This document shows positions 27,524 through 36,399 of a stretch of 64,000 nt of DNA, piece by piece (within the stretch, counting starts at the first letter, position 1; every line of letters starts with the position of its first letter). Below the pieces are notes generated by a model. It did no database searches and was not told the DNA's origin. It saw nothing but the letters and a program-made list of their open reading frames with translations. Both the position numbers and the translations under genes were made by a program. The DNA comes from Flavivirga abyssicola (GTDB taxonomy: Bacteria > Bacteroidota > Bacteroidia > Flavobacteriales > Flavobacteriaceae): contig NZ_CP141266.1 in NCBI RefSeq assembly GCF_030540775.2, positions 275,501 to 339,500 of the forward strand, written 5' to 3'.

Positions 27524-27706
27524 TTATTTTATCTCTTTGTGAACTGTCATACGTTTAAGAATAGGATTAAATTTTTTAATCTCCATTCTATCTGGCGTAT
27601 TCTTTTTATTCTTAGTAGTAATGTATCTTGAAGTTCCTGGTTGACCAGACTCTTTATGCTCTGTACATTCTAAAATCACTTGTATTCTGTTACCTTTCTT
27701 TGCCAT
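27524..27706 (-). CDS. rpmG: 50S ribosomal protein L33
   Basis: A 60-residue basic protein, [18 protein letters not shown] at the start and [15 protein letters not shown] at the end, the standard L33 ends. A structural protein of the large subunit near the E-site. Only one cysteine (ECTE) remains, so this is the zinc-free C-minus form. It sits between rpmB and the DUF4295 gene. Confidence 0.97.
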   Translation of the reverse strand: MAKKGNRIQVILECTEHKESGQPGTSRYITTKNKKNTPDRMEIKKFNPILKRMTVHKEIK

Positions 27707-27730
27707 TTCTTTACTTATTAAATACAGCTA

Positions 27731-27967
27731 TTATTTTAAAAATCCTTTAGATTTTGCTTCTTTAATTGCTGCAGATATCCCTATTTTATTAATAGTTTTT
27801 AAAGCAGATGCAGAAACTTTTAAAGTTATCCAGCTGTCTTCTTCTGGAATGTAAAAACGTTTCTTTAACAAATTCGCATTAAATTTACGTTTTGTTCTGT
27901 TTAATGCATGAGAAACATTGTTTCCAACCATTGCCTTCTTTCCTGTAAGTTCACAAACTCTTGACAT
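27731..27967 (-). CDS. rpmB: 50S ribosomal protein L28
   Basis: A 78-residue large-subunit protein: [20 protein letters not shown] at the N-terminus, then [17 protein letters not shown] and [18 protein letters not shown]. Only one of the zinc-ribbon cysteines is seen, so it is probably the zinc-free form. It is the first gene of the L28-L33-DUF4295 operon, with a good promoter 42 bp upstream. Confidence 0.97.
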   Translation of the reverse strand: MSRVCELTGKKAMVGNNVSHALNRTKRKFNANLLKKRFYIPEEDSWITLKVSASALKTINKIGISAAIKEAKSKGFLK

Positions 27968-28008
27968 GATATATAACTTTAATTTTTTTGTTGCTTAAAA
28001 TCGAGGTG

Positions 28009-28038
28009 CAAATATACAAATTCTTTAATTTACAGCAA
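28009..28038 (-). promoter_or_regulatory. Promoter of the rpmB-rpmG-DUF4295 operon
   Basis: On the minus strand TTG (28038-28036) and TATATTTG (28016-28009) are separated by exactly 19 bp, the Bacteroidota sigma-A consensus. Predicted transcription start near 28002, about 35 nt before the rpmB ATG. Confidence 0.75.
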
Positions 28039-28049
28039 CCTAAATCTAA

Positions 28050-29300
28050 TCAATTTTTAAAAATTTCTTTCAGCAACATTTCCAATGCTTTATTTACCGC
28101 CTTATTTATAACTTTTACGCGATGATTTCCAAAGTTAAACCCTTCGGAATACACCCCATTTTTTGTAGCAATTCCTATAAAAACAGTTCCTACTTCTGCA
28201 TCGGAATCCCCTTTAGTAGGTCCTGCATTTCCTGTTGTTGCTACGGCAAAATCTGATTGAAATAATCGCAAGGCATTTTGTGACATAGATTCTACCACTT
28301 GAGAACTAACTACAGAATGTACTTCAATGTCATTTTTTGAAACACCTAAAACATTAATCTTAGATTCTGTAGAATATGTTACAACACCTCCATTAAAATA
28401 AGCTGAAGCTCCAGAATTCACAGTGAAACGCTCTGCAACTGTTCCACCTGTGCAGCTTTCTGCAATTGCTAATGTTTTTCCTATCTTAGTTAGGTGTTTT
28501 GCAATGATTGTTTCAACTGAACCTTCTTCATCTTCAAAACCAAAAAATTCATTTTTAATTAATGGCAGTACTTTATCAATCTCATTTTGGACCTCATCTT
28601 TAACTTGGTGTTCATCAAATCCTTTAGCAGACAAACGTAATCTCATTTTACCCAAACTTGGCAGATACGCTAATTTAATATGTCCTGGCAAGGCATCTTC
28701 CCATGATTCAATTCTCTCTGCTAAGGCACTTTCACCCAAACCATATACTAATAATGTTTTATGTAAAATAAAAGGGCAGTTATACTTATCTTTTAATTTA
28801 GGAATGACATGATGATCCATTAAAGCATTCATCTCATAAGGGACACCCGGAAGCGAGACAAAAACTTTATCTTCTTTTTCCAACCACATTCCAGGCGCTG
28901 TACCTAATTTATTCATTAGTACCTGTGCTTTTGATGGTACCAGGGCTTGATCTTTATTTACTTGCAAAAGCGCTCCACCTACATAATGTTTCCATAGGTG
29001 TTCTATATTTTTTAAAACAGCTGCATCTTTAATTAAAGTGTCATTAAAATATTCTGCAATTGTTTTTTTGGTAATATCATCTTTTGTTGGCCCTAAACCT
29101 CCGGTAAGAATAACAATATCCACATTGCTTTCTGCTTCTTTTAAAGCTTTTATAATATGTGATTTATCGTCTTGGACAGATGTTATTTGATAAACGGATA
29201 CACCAATTTTATTAAGTTGTTTTGCTATAAACCCTGAATTGGTATCTATAACCTGACCAATAAGAAGCTCGTCACCAATAGTAATTATTTCAGCTAACAT
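28050..29300 (-). CDS. cinA: CinA family protein (NMN deamidase / competence-damage domain)
   Basis: A 416-residue two-domain protein. The N-terminal MoCF-type pyrophosphatase domain shows IITIGDELLIGQVIDTNSGF, VILTGGLGPTKDDITK and VSLPGVPYEMNAL. The C-terminal CinA domain shows LAIAESCTGGTVAERF and VATTGNAGPTKGDSDAEVGT. In characterised relatives the C-terminal domain deamidates nicotinamide mononucleotide and the N-terminal one hydrolyses ADP-ribose, so NAD recycling is the likely role. The gene starts 3 bp after the HPt gene; the three genes CinA, HPt and FAH lie almost end to end. Confidence 0.93.
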   Translation of the reverse strand: MLAEIITIGDELLIGQVIDTNSGFIAKQLNKIGVSVYQITSVQDDKSHIIKALKEAESNVDIVILTGGLGPTKDDITKKTIAEYFNDTLIKDAAVLKNIEHLWKHYVGGALLQVNKDQALVPSKAQVLMNKLGTAPGMWLEKEDKVFVSLPGVPYEMNALMDHHVIPKLKDKYNCPFILHKTLLVYGLGESALAERIESWEDALPGHIKLAYLPSLGKMRLRLSAKGFDEHQVKDEVQNEIDKVLPLIKNEFFGFEDEEGSVETIIAKHLTKIGKTLAIAESCTGGTVAERFTVNSGASAYFNGGVVTYSTESKINVLGVSKNDIEVHSVVSSQVVESMSQNALRLFQSDFAVATTGNAGPTKGDSDAEVGTVFIGIATKNGVYSEGFNFGNHRVKVINKAVNKALEMLLKEIFKN

Positions 29301-29303
29301 TAA

Positions 29304-29645
29304 TTACAGATTAAAGTCTGATCTTATTTCTGCAATAGCACGATCTACTGCATCTATTACAACTTTTAACTGTGACGTAATATCTAAATCTTGTTTTTCG
29401 AATTTACCCCAATCCTGCACTTCAATTAGCGTATCAAGTATCCCTAACTCGAATAAATCGACTGTAGGTTTCATTTTATGAGCTGCTTGATAGGCATTAA
29501 AATAATCTCCCTCTGCTACTGCTTTTTTTAGTCGTTCTGCATCTTCTGGCACTTCTTCCAAAAAAGTTTCTGCTAAGGTTTTTATAAAATCCTCATCATT
29601 ATCGGCCAACTCGCGTACTCTTATTAATTTATAATGTTGCTCCAT
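29304..29645 (-). CDS. Stand-alone histidine phosphotransfer (HPt) domain protein
   Basis: A 113-residue helical protein. The HPt signature is AYQAAHKMKPTVDLFELGIL, with the phosphorylatable histidine near residue 57. It would relay phosphoryl groups between a hybrid sensor kinase and a response regulator; neither is in the window, so the partners are unknown. It lies directly against the FAH gene upstream and 3 bp from cinA, an arrangement that suggests co-transcription rather than a shared pathway. Confidence 0.85.
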   Translation of the reverse strand: MEQHYKLIRVRELADNDEDFIKTLAETFLEEVPEDAERLKKAVAEGDYFNAYQAAHKMKPTVDLFELGILDTLIEVQDWGKFEKQDLDITSQLKVVIDAVDRAIAEIRSDFNL

Positions 29646-30257
29646 TTATTTTACTGTTATTGAAAACATTTCTTTATTTTCTATAAAACCTTTTAATTTA
29701 TCATTAGCAATTACTTTGCCAACACCTGCTGGTGTGCCCGTAAAGATAATATCTCCGATCTTTAAAGTAAAATATTTTGACACATATTCTATCAATTCGT
29801 TAATTTTCCATAACATCAGACTTGTATTACCTTTTTGAACGATCTCGTTATTTTTTTGTAATGAGAAATTAATATCATCAACATCCTTAAACTCACTTAC
29901 GTCCATCCAATTACCAACTACTGCGGCTCCATCAAAAGCTTTAGCTTTTTCCCACGGTAGACCTTTAGCTTTTAATTTACTTTGCAAATCACGTGCTGTA
30001 AAATCGATTCCCAAACCAATTTCCTTATAATATTTATGTGCAAACTTTCTATCGATATGCTTTCCCACCCTATTAATTTTTACCAAAACCTCAACTTCAT
30101 GATGCACATCATCTGAAAAGTCTGGAATGAAAAAAGGCTGTTTTTTTAATAGAATTGCTGTATCTGGCTTCAAAAAAACTACAGGATCTGTAGGTTTTTC
30201 ATTTTCTAATTCTTTAATGTGTTCGGTGTAATTTCTACCGATGCAAATAAGCTTCAT
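29646..30257 (-). CDS. Fumarylacetoacetate hydrolase (FAH) family protein
   Basis: A 203-residue enzyme of the FAH/2-hydroxyhepta-2,4-diene-1,7-dioate isomerase fold. Visible are KLICIGRNYTEHIKELENEK, PVVFLKPDTAILLK, the metal-binding DVHHEVEVLVKI, LGIDFTARDLQ and IIFTGTPAGVGKV. Small members of this group act as acylpyruvate hydrolases or oxaloacetate decarboxylase/tautomerases; the substrate cannot be fixed from sequence. The stop codon is immediately followed by the HPt start. Confidence 0.9.
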   Translation of the reverse strand: MKLICIGRNYTEHIKELENEKPTDPVVFLKPDTAILLKKQPFFIPDFSDDVHHEVEVLVKINRVGKHIDRKFAHKYYKEIGLGIDFTARDLQSKLKAKGLPWEKAKAFDGAAVVGNWMDVSEFKDVDDINFSLQKNNEIVQKGNTSLMLWKINELIEYVSKYFTLKIGDIIFTGTPAGVGKVIANDKLKGFIENKEMFSITVK

Positions 30258-30368
30258 TTATTATGTGCGATGTCTAGTCGTTTTTTGTAAAGTTGTTAAG
30301 TCACGAATGCACGATTTTTTTTTGAAATAAAAAACACCGTGAACTGCCTCTTCGTACTGCTGACTGAT

Positions 30369-31145
30369 TTACCCTAATTTATTATTAAAACTCCTAAGTT
30401 TAATACTTGTTAGTACTTTTTTGGTGTATAAAGGAAAGTCCGCATTTAATAACCATCCAAAATATCCTGGTTCTTTTTCCAATACTTCTGTAACTAACTT
30501 ACCTTTGTGCTTTCCAAAAGAAAAACACTCCACACCTTCTTTATTGTATGCTATAAAACCTGCAAAATCTGCAAACTTTTTTCTTGAACTAAACTCAGCT
30601 AAAAACTTCGTGTTATTTTCTACCTCCTCATATTTAGCTATTTGTGCTTTTAAGACCTCGTAAGTGGCTTTAGTGTCTGCTTCTGCACTGTGTGCACCAT
30701 CCAGATTTTCGTCACAGTAAAATTTATACGCAGCACTTAAAGTACGTTGTTCCATTTTATGAAAAATAGTTTGTACATCTATAGCCAGGCGATTTTTCAT
30801 ATCAAAATCAATATCTGCTCGCAACATCTCTTCTGCTAATAAAGGAATATCAAATCTATTGGAATTAAACCCACCTAGATCTGAATCTTTAATCATGTTA
30901 TAAATTTCTTTGGCAAGTTCTTTAAATGTTGGTTCGTTAGCAACTTTCTCATTGGTAATACCATGAATCTCTATGACCTCTTTGGGTATGGTCATCTCTG
31001 GATTTACCAACCATGTTTTGCTTTCTTCCGTTCCATTAGGGAACACTTTAAGAATAGAAATTTCAACAATCCGATCTTTTGATATGTTTATCCCTGTTGT
31101 TTCTAAATCGAAGAAACAAATGGGTTTGGTGAGGCTTAACTGCAT
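30369..31145 (-). CDS. DnaQ-like 3'-5' exonuclease (DEDDh)
   Basis: A 258-residue exonuclease. DEDDh residues are visible in order: D and E in CFFDLETTGINISKDRIVEI, D in GFNSNRFDIPLLAEE, and H-x(4)-D in GAHSAEADTKATYEVLKA. The C-terminal 70 residues (SFGKHKGKLVTEVLEKEPGY) resemble the DUF3820/ExoX C-terminal module. It resembles proofreading epsilon subunits and ExoX-type nucleases, acting on single-stranded DNA or RNA ends. It is preceded by a terminator and stands alone. Confidence 0.9.
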   Translation of the reverse strand: MQLSLTKPICFFDLETTGINISKDRIVEISILKVFPNGTEESKTWLVNPEMTIPKEVIEIHGITNEKVANEPTFKELAKEIYNMIKDSDLGGFNSNRFDIPLLAEEMLRADIDFDMKNRLAIDVQTIFHKMEQRTLSAAYKFYCDENLDGAHSAEADTKATYEVLKAQIAKYEEVENNTKFLAEFSSRKKFADFAGFIAYNKEGVECFSFGKHKGKLVTEVLEKEPGYFGWLLNADFPLYTKKVLTSIKLRSFNNKLG

Positions 31146-31200
31146 TTAAGTAATTATTAATATAAGATGTAAAGATAGTGAATTGCACAGCCTAGAAACA

Positions 31201-31232
31201 AAAAAACCAACTGTTTAAAGTTGGTTTTTTTT
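31201..31232 (-). terminator. Terminator after the E2 acyltransferase gene
   Basis: AACCAACT/AGTTGGTT with a 6-nt loop and flanking A/T runs, 17 bp after the E2 stop on the minus strand. It also has a T-run on plus but no plus-strand gene precedes it. Confidence 0.85.
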
Positions 31233-31248
31233 CATTTAGTTTTGCATA

Positions 31249-32574
31249 TTATATTTCTCTGTCACTATCCCAAGCTTCTAGATAGTCTTTCACTGCTTTT
31301 ACAAACTGCCCACCAAGCGCTCCATTAACTACACGATGATCATAAGAGTGCGATAAAAACATTCTATAGCGAATGCCTATAAAATCGCCCTCTGGAGTTT
31401 CGATTACAGCGGGAACTTTTCTAATAGCTCCGAGTGCTAATATCCCTACTTGAGGTTGGTTTATTATTGGAGTTCCCATAATACTACCAAACGTCCCAAC
31501 ATTAGTTACCGTATAGGTACCTCCTTGAATATCGTCTGGTTTTAATTTATTTGATCGTGCTCTATTTGCCAAATCATTAACCTGCTTAGTCATACCAACC
31601 AAATTAAGTTGATCTGCATTTTTTATAACTGGCACTATTAAATTACCGTCTGGCAACGCTGCTGCCATACCTAAATTAATATTTTTCTTTTTAACAATGG
31701 TATCGCCTTGAAGTGAGATATTCATCATCGGGAAATCACGAAGTGCTTTAGCAATTGCCTCCATAAAAATTGGTGTAAAGGTTAAATTCTCGCCTTCACG
31801 TTTCATGAATCCAGCCTTAACTTTCTTTCTCCAGTTCCATATTTTGGTAACATCTGCTTCAATAAAACTTTGTACGTGTGCCGATGTTTGCACAGACTCA
31901 ACCATATGATGCGCAATAATTTTGCCCATTCTGGTCATTTCTATAATTTCATCTTCTCCACTAGAAATCACTGGAGCCGTAGCCACTTTTGGTTTTTCTA
32001 CAGATTTAGATTGGATAGCAGGTGTTCCATTATTTTGAACAACTGGTTCTTGATTAGTGTTCACCCTATGTTCTATATAACCGAGAATATCATTTTTGGT
32101 AACACGTCCATCCTTTCCACTACCAGAAATAGCGTCTAATTCTCCTTGGCTTATATTTTCTTGTTTTGCTATATTTTTAACAAGTGGTGAATAAAAACGC
32201 TCACCATTTGAAGTTATAGGTGCAACTGTTTCTTTGGCTATAGCAATGGTTTCTTCTACTTGCTCAACAGCCTCTTCTTGAGGCTTTTCTGCGTCTTCAA
32301 CTGTAGCAACATTATTTTCTGGTTTATTATCTCCTTCCACTTCAATAACGGCAATAACCTGTCCTACTTTAACAATATCATCTACATTAAAAAACTTCTC
32401 AACTAAAACACCATCTACCTCACTAGGCACTTCACTATCTACTTTATCTGTTGCTATTTCTAAAACAGGCTCATCCATTTCGATAGTATCTCCAACCTCC
32501 TTTAACCAAGACGTTATTGTTGCTTCTGCAACACTTTCACCCATTTTCGGTAATTTAACTTCAAACTTTGCCAT
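31249..32574 (-). CDS. Dihydrolipoamide acyltransferase, E2 of a 2-oxoacid dehydrogenase complex
   Basis: A 441-residue E2 protein. The lipoyl domain (1-78) carries the lipoylated lysine in EIATDKVDSEVPSE; a Glu/Val-rich linker leads to the peripheral-subunit-binding domain (about 130-170, FYSPLVKNIAKQENISQGEL...GRVTKNDILGYI); the catalytic acyltransferase domain follows, ending SHSYDHRVVNGALGG, where HRVVNG includes the active-site histidine. One lipoyl domain and the sequence KMGESVAEATITSWLKEVGD fit a branched-chain 2-oxoacid dehydrogenase E2 better than pyruvate dehydrogenase, but this is inference. No E1 or E3 gene is adjacent. Confidence 0.92.
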   Translation of the reverse strand: MAKFEVKLPKMGESVAEATITSWLKEVGDTIEMDEPVLEIATDKVDSEVPSEVDGVLVEKFFNVDDIVKVGQVIAVIEVEGDNKPENNVATVEDAEKPQEEAVEQVEETIAIAKETVAPITSNGERFYSPLVKNIAKQENISQGELDAISGSGKDGRVTKNDILGYIEHRVNTNQEPVVQNNGTPAIQSKSVEKPKVATAPVISSGEDEIIEMTRMGKIIAHHMVESVQTSAHVQSFIEADVTKIWNWRKKVKAGFMKREGENLTFTPIFMEAIAKALRDFPMMNISLQGDTIVKKKNINLGMAAALPDGNLIVPVIKNADQLNLVGMTKQVNDLANRARSNKLKPDDIQGGTYTVTNVGTFGSIMGTPIINQPQVGILALGAIRKVPAVIETPEGDFIGIRYRMFLSHSYDHRVVNGALGGQFVKAVKDYLEAWDSDREI

Positions 32575-32659
32575 ATTAATAACGTAACTCTTATTTTTTT
32601 TATTTCGAATGCAAAATTAATAAAAAAACGTTAATTTTTTTAAATTATTTATAATAAAA

Positions 32660-33757
32660 CTACTTTAAAATAATAACTTCTCCTCTCGAGATTGCATCAT
32701 CACTTCCTAGTGCAAAATTAGAATTTTTAGGTAATATTTTAAAAGTAATTTGCTTGTCTTTATTATCTTCTATCATTTTAATAATACGCTTATAACTGTA
32801 ACTATTACCATTAAAAATGACTTCTGCTTGTTTTTCAACAACATCTAAATCTTTTTTCAAAATGGTTTTCTTAGATAAGACGTTATTCAGTTTTTCATTT
32901 ACTACATCAGAAATAAAAACATATTGACTAACTCTTTTCTGATTATAAATTGGTATTCTTCGAAAAACATAGACTAATCCTATTCCTAGCCAAACCAGCA
33001 TATCAAATAATACATTCTTTTTAAAATGTTTTCTATAGAATATTTGCATAGCACCATAAAAACGTCGCGCATAAGACTTATCCTTTAATGTGCTTTCTCC
33101 CTTAAAATGGATAACACTAGACTTTCCATAATAATAGTTATTATAACCAGCTTTATAAACTCTATAGGATAGATCGATATCTTCACCATACATAAAATAA
33201 TCTTCATCAAACCCTCCAACTATATTATAAACGTCTCGTTTTAAAAGCATAAATGCACCAACTAAAACGTCAACTCCTCCCACTTCATTCTCCTGTAAAT
33301 GATTTGCATAATAATCTTCAGGGTTTCCAAATATTTTTTTAAATGCAGCCTTCACATAAGGAATATTACGTTTACTTTCAGGCAAAAACAAACCTACTCC
33401 ATTGATTAATTTACACCCAACAATACCTACTTTTTCTTGTTCTTCTGAAAACTTTAAAAGTTTTAAAAATGTATCTTCGGCAACTACTGTATCTGGATTT
33501 AGAATACAAATATATTCACCTTTAGCCTGTGAAACTCCAATATTATTGCCTTTAGAAAAACCAAAATTTGTCTTATTTTCTATAAGATTAATATCTGGAA
33601 ACAATTCCTTCACCATTTGGCAGCTTTCATCCTCAGAATTATTATCCACAACAATGATTTCTGCATCAATGCCAGTGGTAGCTGTTTGAACACTTTTTAA
33701 ACAGAGTTCTAAAAAGTAGCGAACATTATAATTTAATATAACAACTGAGAGCTTCAA
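32660..33757 (-). CDS. Family 2 glycosyltransferase (rhamnosyltransferase-like)
   Basis: A 365-residue GT2 enzyme: KLSVVILNYNVRYFLELCLK at the start, AEIIVVDNNSEDES, the DxD-like ICILNPDTVV, and the acceptor/catalytic FMYGEDIDLSYRVYKAGY. One membrane-interacting segment is seen (LFDMLVWLGIGLVYVF, about 250-270). It resembles WbbL-type transferases that add sugars to surface polysaccharides. It lies 7 bp after recR on the same strand, a placement common in Bacteroidota. Confidence 0.9.
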   Translation of the reverse strand: MKLSVVILNYNVRYFLELCLKSVQTATTGIDAEIIVVDNNSEDESCQMVKELFPDINLIENKTNFGFSKGNNIGVSQAKGEYICILNPDTVVAEDTFLKLLKFSEEQEKVGIVGCKLINGVGLFLPESKRNIPYVKAAFKKIFGNPEDYYANHLQENEVGGVDVLVGAFMLLKRDVYNIVGGFDEDYFMYGEDIDLSYRVYKAGYNNYYYGKSSVIHFKGESTLKDKSYARRFYGAMQIFYRKHFKKNVLFDMLVWLGIGLVYVFRRIPIYNQKRVSQYVFISDVVNEKLNNVLSKKTILKKDLDVVEKQAEVIFNGNSYSYKRIIKMIEDNKDKQITFKILPKNSNFALGSDDAISRGEVIILK

Positions 33758-33764
33758 ATAACTA

Positions 33765-34382
33765 TTATAGCTTTAAAGAACTTTCAAATGGAATTCTATT
33801 TACAATACTTCTTCCCAAAGTAATTTCATCTGCATATTCCAATTCATCTCCAACAGAGATTCCTCTGGCAATGGTAGATGTGAAAATTTGATATTCTTGA
33901 ATTTGTTTATAAATATAAAAATTTGTGGTATCCCCTTCCATAGTCGAACTTAACGCAAAAATAAGTTCATTTATTTTGCCTTCTTTTACCTTACTTACTA
34001 AAGATTCAATATTTAAATCATGCGGACCAATACCATCCATAGGTGAAATTTTACCTCCTAAAACATGATATAACCCTTTAAATGAACTCGTGTTTTCTAT
34101 TGCCATGACATCTTTTATATCCTCGACAATACAAACAATGGTTTCATTTCTATTAGGATTAGCACATATTTCGCAAAGATCCTGGTCACTAATATTATGA
34201 CAGGATTTGCAGAATTTAACATCATTACGCATAGCTTGCAAAGCCTCAGATAACATTACCGTTTGCTCTTTAGGTTGCCTAAGCATATGCAATACTAAAC
34301 GTAGAGCTGTTCGCTTACCTATACCTGGTAACTGAGACATCTCATTTACTGCACGTTCTAATAATTTAGAAGAAAACTCCAT
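33765..34382 (-). CDS. recR: Recombination mediator RecR
   Basis: A 205-residue protein that with RecF/RecO loads RecA on gapped DNA. It shows the helix-hairpin-helix ([20 protein letters not shown]), the four-cysteine zinc finger ([16 protein letters not shown]), the Toprim core ([15 protein letters not shown]...[19 protein letters not shown]) and the Walker-B-like C-terminus ([20 protein letters not shown]). Length is typical. Confidence 0.97.
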   Translation of the reverse strand: MEFSSKLLERAVNEMSQLPGIGKRTALRLVLHMLRQPKEQTVMLSEALQAMRNDVKFCKSCHNISDQDLCEICANPNRNETIVCIVEDIKDVMAIENTSSFKGLYHVLGGKISPMDGIGPHDLNIESLVSKVKEGKINELIFALSSTMEGDTTNFYIYKQIQEYQIFTSTIARGISVGDELEYADEITLGRSIVNRIPFESSLKL

Positions 34383-34504
34383 TGTCTGCGAAAGTACTAT
34401 TTAGACATGAAATTCGCTAATTTTCATCAACTCTTTTAAATTCATATACTTGATTTGGAATTTGATATTTAATATTTGTAATTTCAACATTTAAAATCTT
34501 TTCA

Positions 34505-35962
34505 ATGTCTGCAACACAAATCATGCTACTTATAGCAGCTTATTTTGGAGTACTAATTCTTATATCTTACTTAACCGGTAAAGAAGATTCTAATGAAACT
34601 TTTTTTAAAGCTAAAAGGCAATCTCCTTGGTTTGTTGTAGCTTTTGGAATGATTGGTGCTTCTCTTTCTGGGGTCACGTTTATTTCAGTGCCTGGTTGGG
34701 TTGAAGCTTCTCAATTTAGCTACATGCAGGTTGTTTTTGGGTATTTAGCTGGATATTTCGTTATAGCTTATGTATTACTTCCTATATACTATAAGCTTAA
34801 TGTTATTTCAATATATCAATATTTAGAAAACCGCTTTGGCGTTGTTAGCTATAAAACAGGTGCATTTTTCTTTTTTATATCTAGGGTTTTAGGTGCTTCC
34901 TTCAGGTTGTACCTAGTGGCTATTGTTTTACAAAAATTCGTTTTTGATGCTTATGGGTTTCCTTTTTGGGGAACCGTAACCATTTCAATTTTATTAATTT
35001 GGTTATACACCTACAAAGGAGGAATTAAAACGATTGTGTGGACAGACACTTTACAAACCTTATTTATGCTTGTTGCCGTTATTATAGCTATTATATTAAT
35101 AAATGATAAATTAGGTTGGAGTTTTTCAGATTTTTTAGCTTCTGATGAATTGGCAAACTATAATAAAACTTTTTTCACAGAATCCTTTTTAGCAAAAAAC
35201 CATCTTATAAAATCCTTTCTTGGCGGTATGTTTATTGCTATTTGTATGACTGGGTTAGATCAAGACATGATGCAAAAAAACCTAACCTGTAAGACACTTA
35301 AGGATGCGCAAAAAAATATGGTTTCCTTTAGTTTGGTTTTAGTTGTTGTTAATTTTATTTTCTTGTTGCTAGGAGCGCTTCTATTTATTTATGCTAATAA
35401 ATTTAATATTGCAACCCCTATGCTGGACGGCAAGCTAAAAACGGACTTACTATTTCCCGAAATAGCTTTGAATGGAGGTTTGAGTGTTTCATTAGCCGTA
35501 GTCTTTTTATTAGGTTTAATCGCCGCTGCATACAGTAGTGCTGATAGTGCTTTAACATCACTAACCACTTCTTTTTGTGTAGACTTTTTAGGCATTGAAA
35601 AAATTGAAAAATCTAAACAAAAAGGGCTACGAAAACGAATTCACGTTTTAATGAGTATCGTCCTTATTTTTGTTATTGTAGCTTTTAAATATATTTTAGA
35701 TAGTAATGTTATTGACAACCTCTTAAAAGTTGCTGGTTATACCTACGGCCCATTACTTGGGTTATTTGCTTTTGGAATTTTCACCAAATTTAAAGTTATC
35801 GATAAATACGTTTGGATTGTTACATTGATATCTGTGTTACTTTCCTATTTGATTGGAAAAATTCCTGCCGAACAAATTGGAGGTTATGTTATTGGCTACG
35901 AGCTTCTAATACTGAATGGTTTGATAACTTTTCTGGGGCTAATATTGATTCGTAGAAAGTAA
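34505..35962 (+). CDS. Sodium:solute symporter (SSF family)
   Basis: A 485-residue inner-membrane transporter with about 13 hydrophobic helices. SSF signature segments include [60 protein letters not shown] and [20 protein letters not shown]. The last includes the Ser residues that coordinate the second sodium ion in this family. The substrate (sugar, amino acid or carboxylate) cannot be told. Its last 24 bases overlap the convergent CoA-binding gene. Confidence 0.92.
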   Translation: MSATQIMLLIAAYFGVLILISYLTGKEDSNETFFKAKRQSPWFVVAFGMIGASLSGVTFISVPGWVEASQFSYMQVVFGYLAGYFVIAYVLLPIYYKLNVISIYQYLENRFGVVSYKTGAFFFFISRVLGASFRLYLVAIVLQKFVFDAYGFPFWGTVTISILLIWLYTYKGGIKTIVWTDTLQTLFMLVAVIIAIILINDKLGWSFSDFLASDELANYNKTFFTESFLAKNHLIKSFLGGMFIAICMTGLDQDMMQKNLTCKTLKDAQKNMVSFSLVLVVVNFIFLLLGALLFIYANKFNIATPMLDGKLKTDLLFPEIALNGGLSVSLAVVFLLGLIAAAYSSADSALTSLTTSFCVDFLGIEKIEKSKQKGLRKRIHVLMSIVLIFVIVAFKYILDSNVIDNLLKVAGYTYGPLLGLFAFGIFTKFKVIDKYVWIVTLISVLLSYLIGKIPAEQIGGYVIGYELLILNGLITFLGLILIRRK

Positions 35963-36301
35963 AACCAAAGTACAAGCTGCCTCAAAAGGAATATTATTTT
36001 CTTTTAAAATCTTATAAAATTCTGGGTTTTCTGTTCCTGGGTTGAAAATAACACGTTCAGGTTTTAATGATACTATATAATCGTAATAAGCTGACTGTCT
36101 TTTAGGGCTTAAATACAATGTTACTGTATGTAAATCTTTATAAGGTAGTAACGTGTCATCAATTTGTACGCCCGAAACGTCTCCCTTTTTTAAACCAAAT
36201 GCTACTACTTTAAATTTATTTGCTATTAATCTTTGAATAGCGTAATTAGAATATCTATTTGGTTTTAAAGATGCACCAAAAACCAATGTTTTTTTATTCA
36301 T
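35939..36301 (-). CDS. CoA-binding domain protein
   Basis: A 120-residue Rossmann protein with [18 protein letters not shown] at the nucleotide-binding start and [17 protein letters not shown] later, the pattern of the CoA_binding_2 family. Role unknown; small members are often fused or linked to acyl-CoA metabolism. It overlaps the sodium:solute symporter gene tail-to-tail by 24 bp. Confidence 0.85.
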   Translation of the reverse strand: MNKKTLVFGASLKPNRYSNYAIQRLIANKFKVVAFGLKKGDVSGVQIDDTLLPYKDLHTVTLYLSPKRQSAYYDYIVSLKPERVIFNPGTENPEFYKILKENNIPFEAACTLVLLSTNQY

Positions 36302-36399
36302 ATGTTAAAAAAATGTTAAGACAGAAATATATAGTAACATAAATAATACCAAAGCGTCTACTTATTAATTACATCATCAATCAAAAAAATCAATCAACA

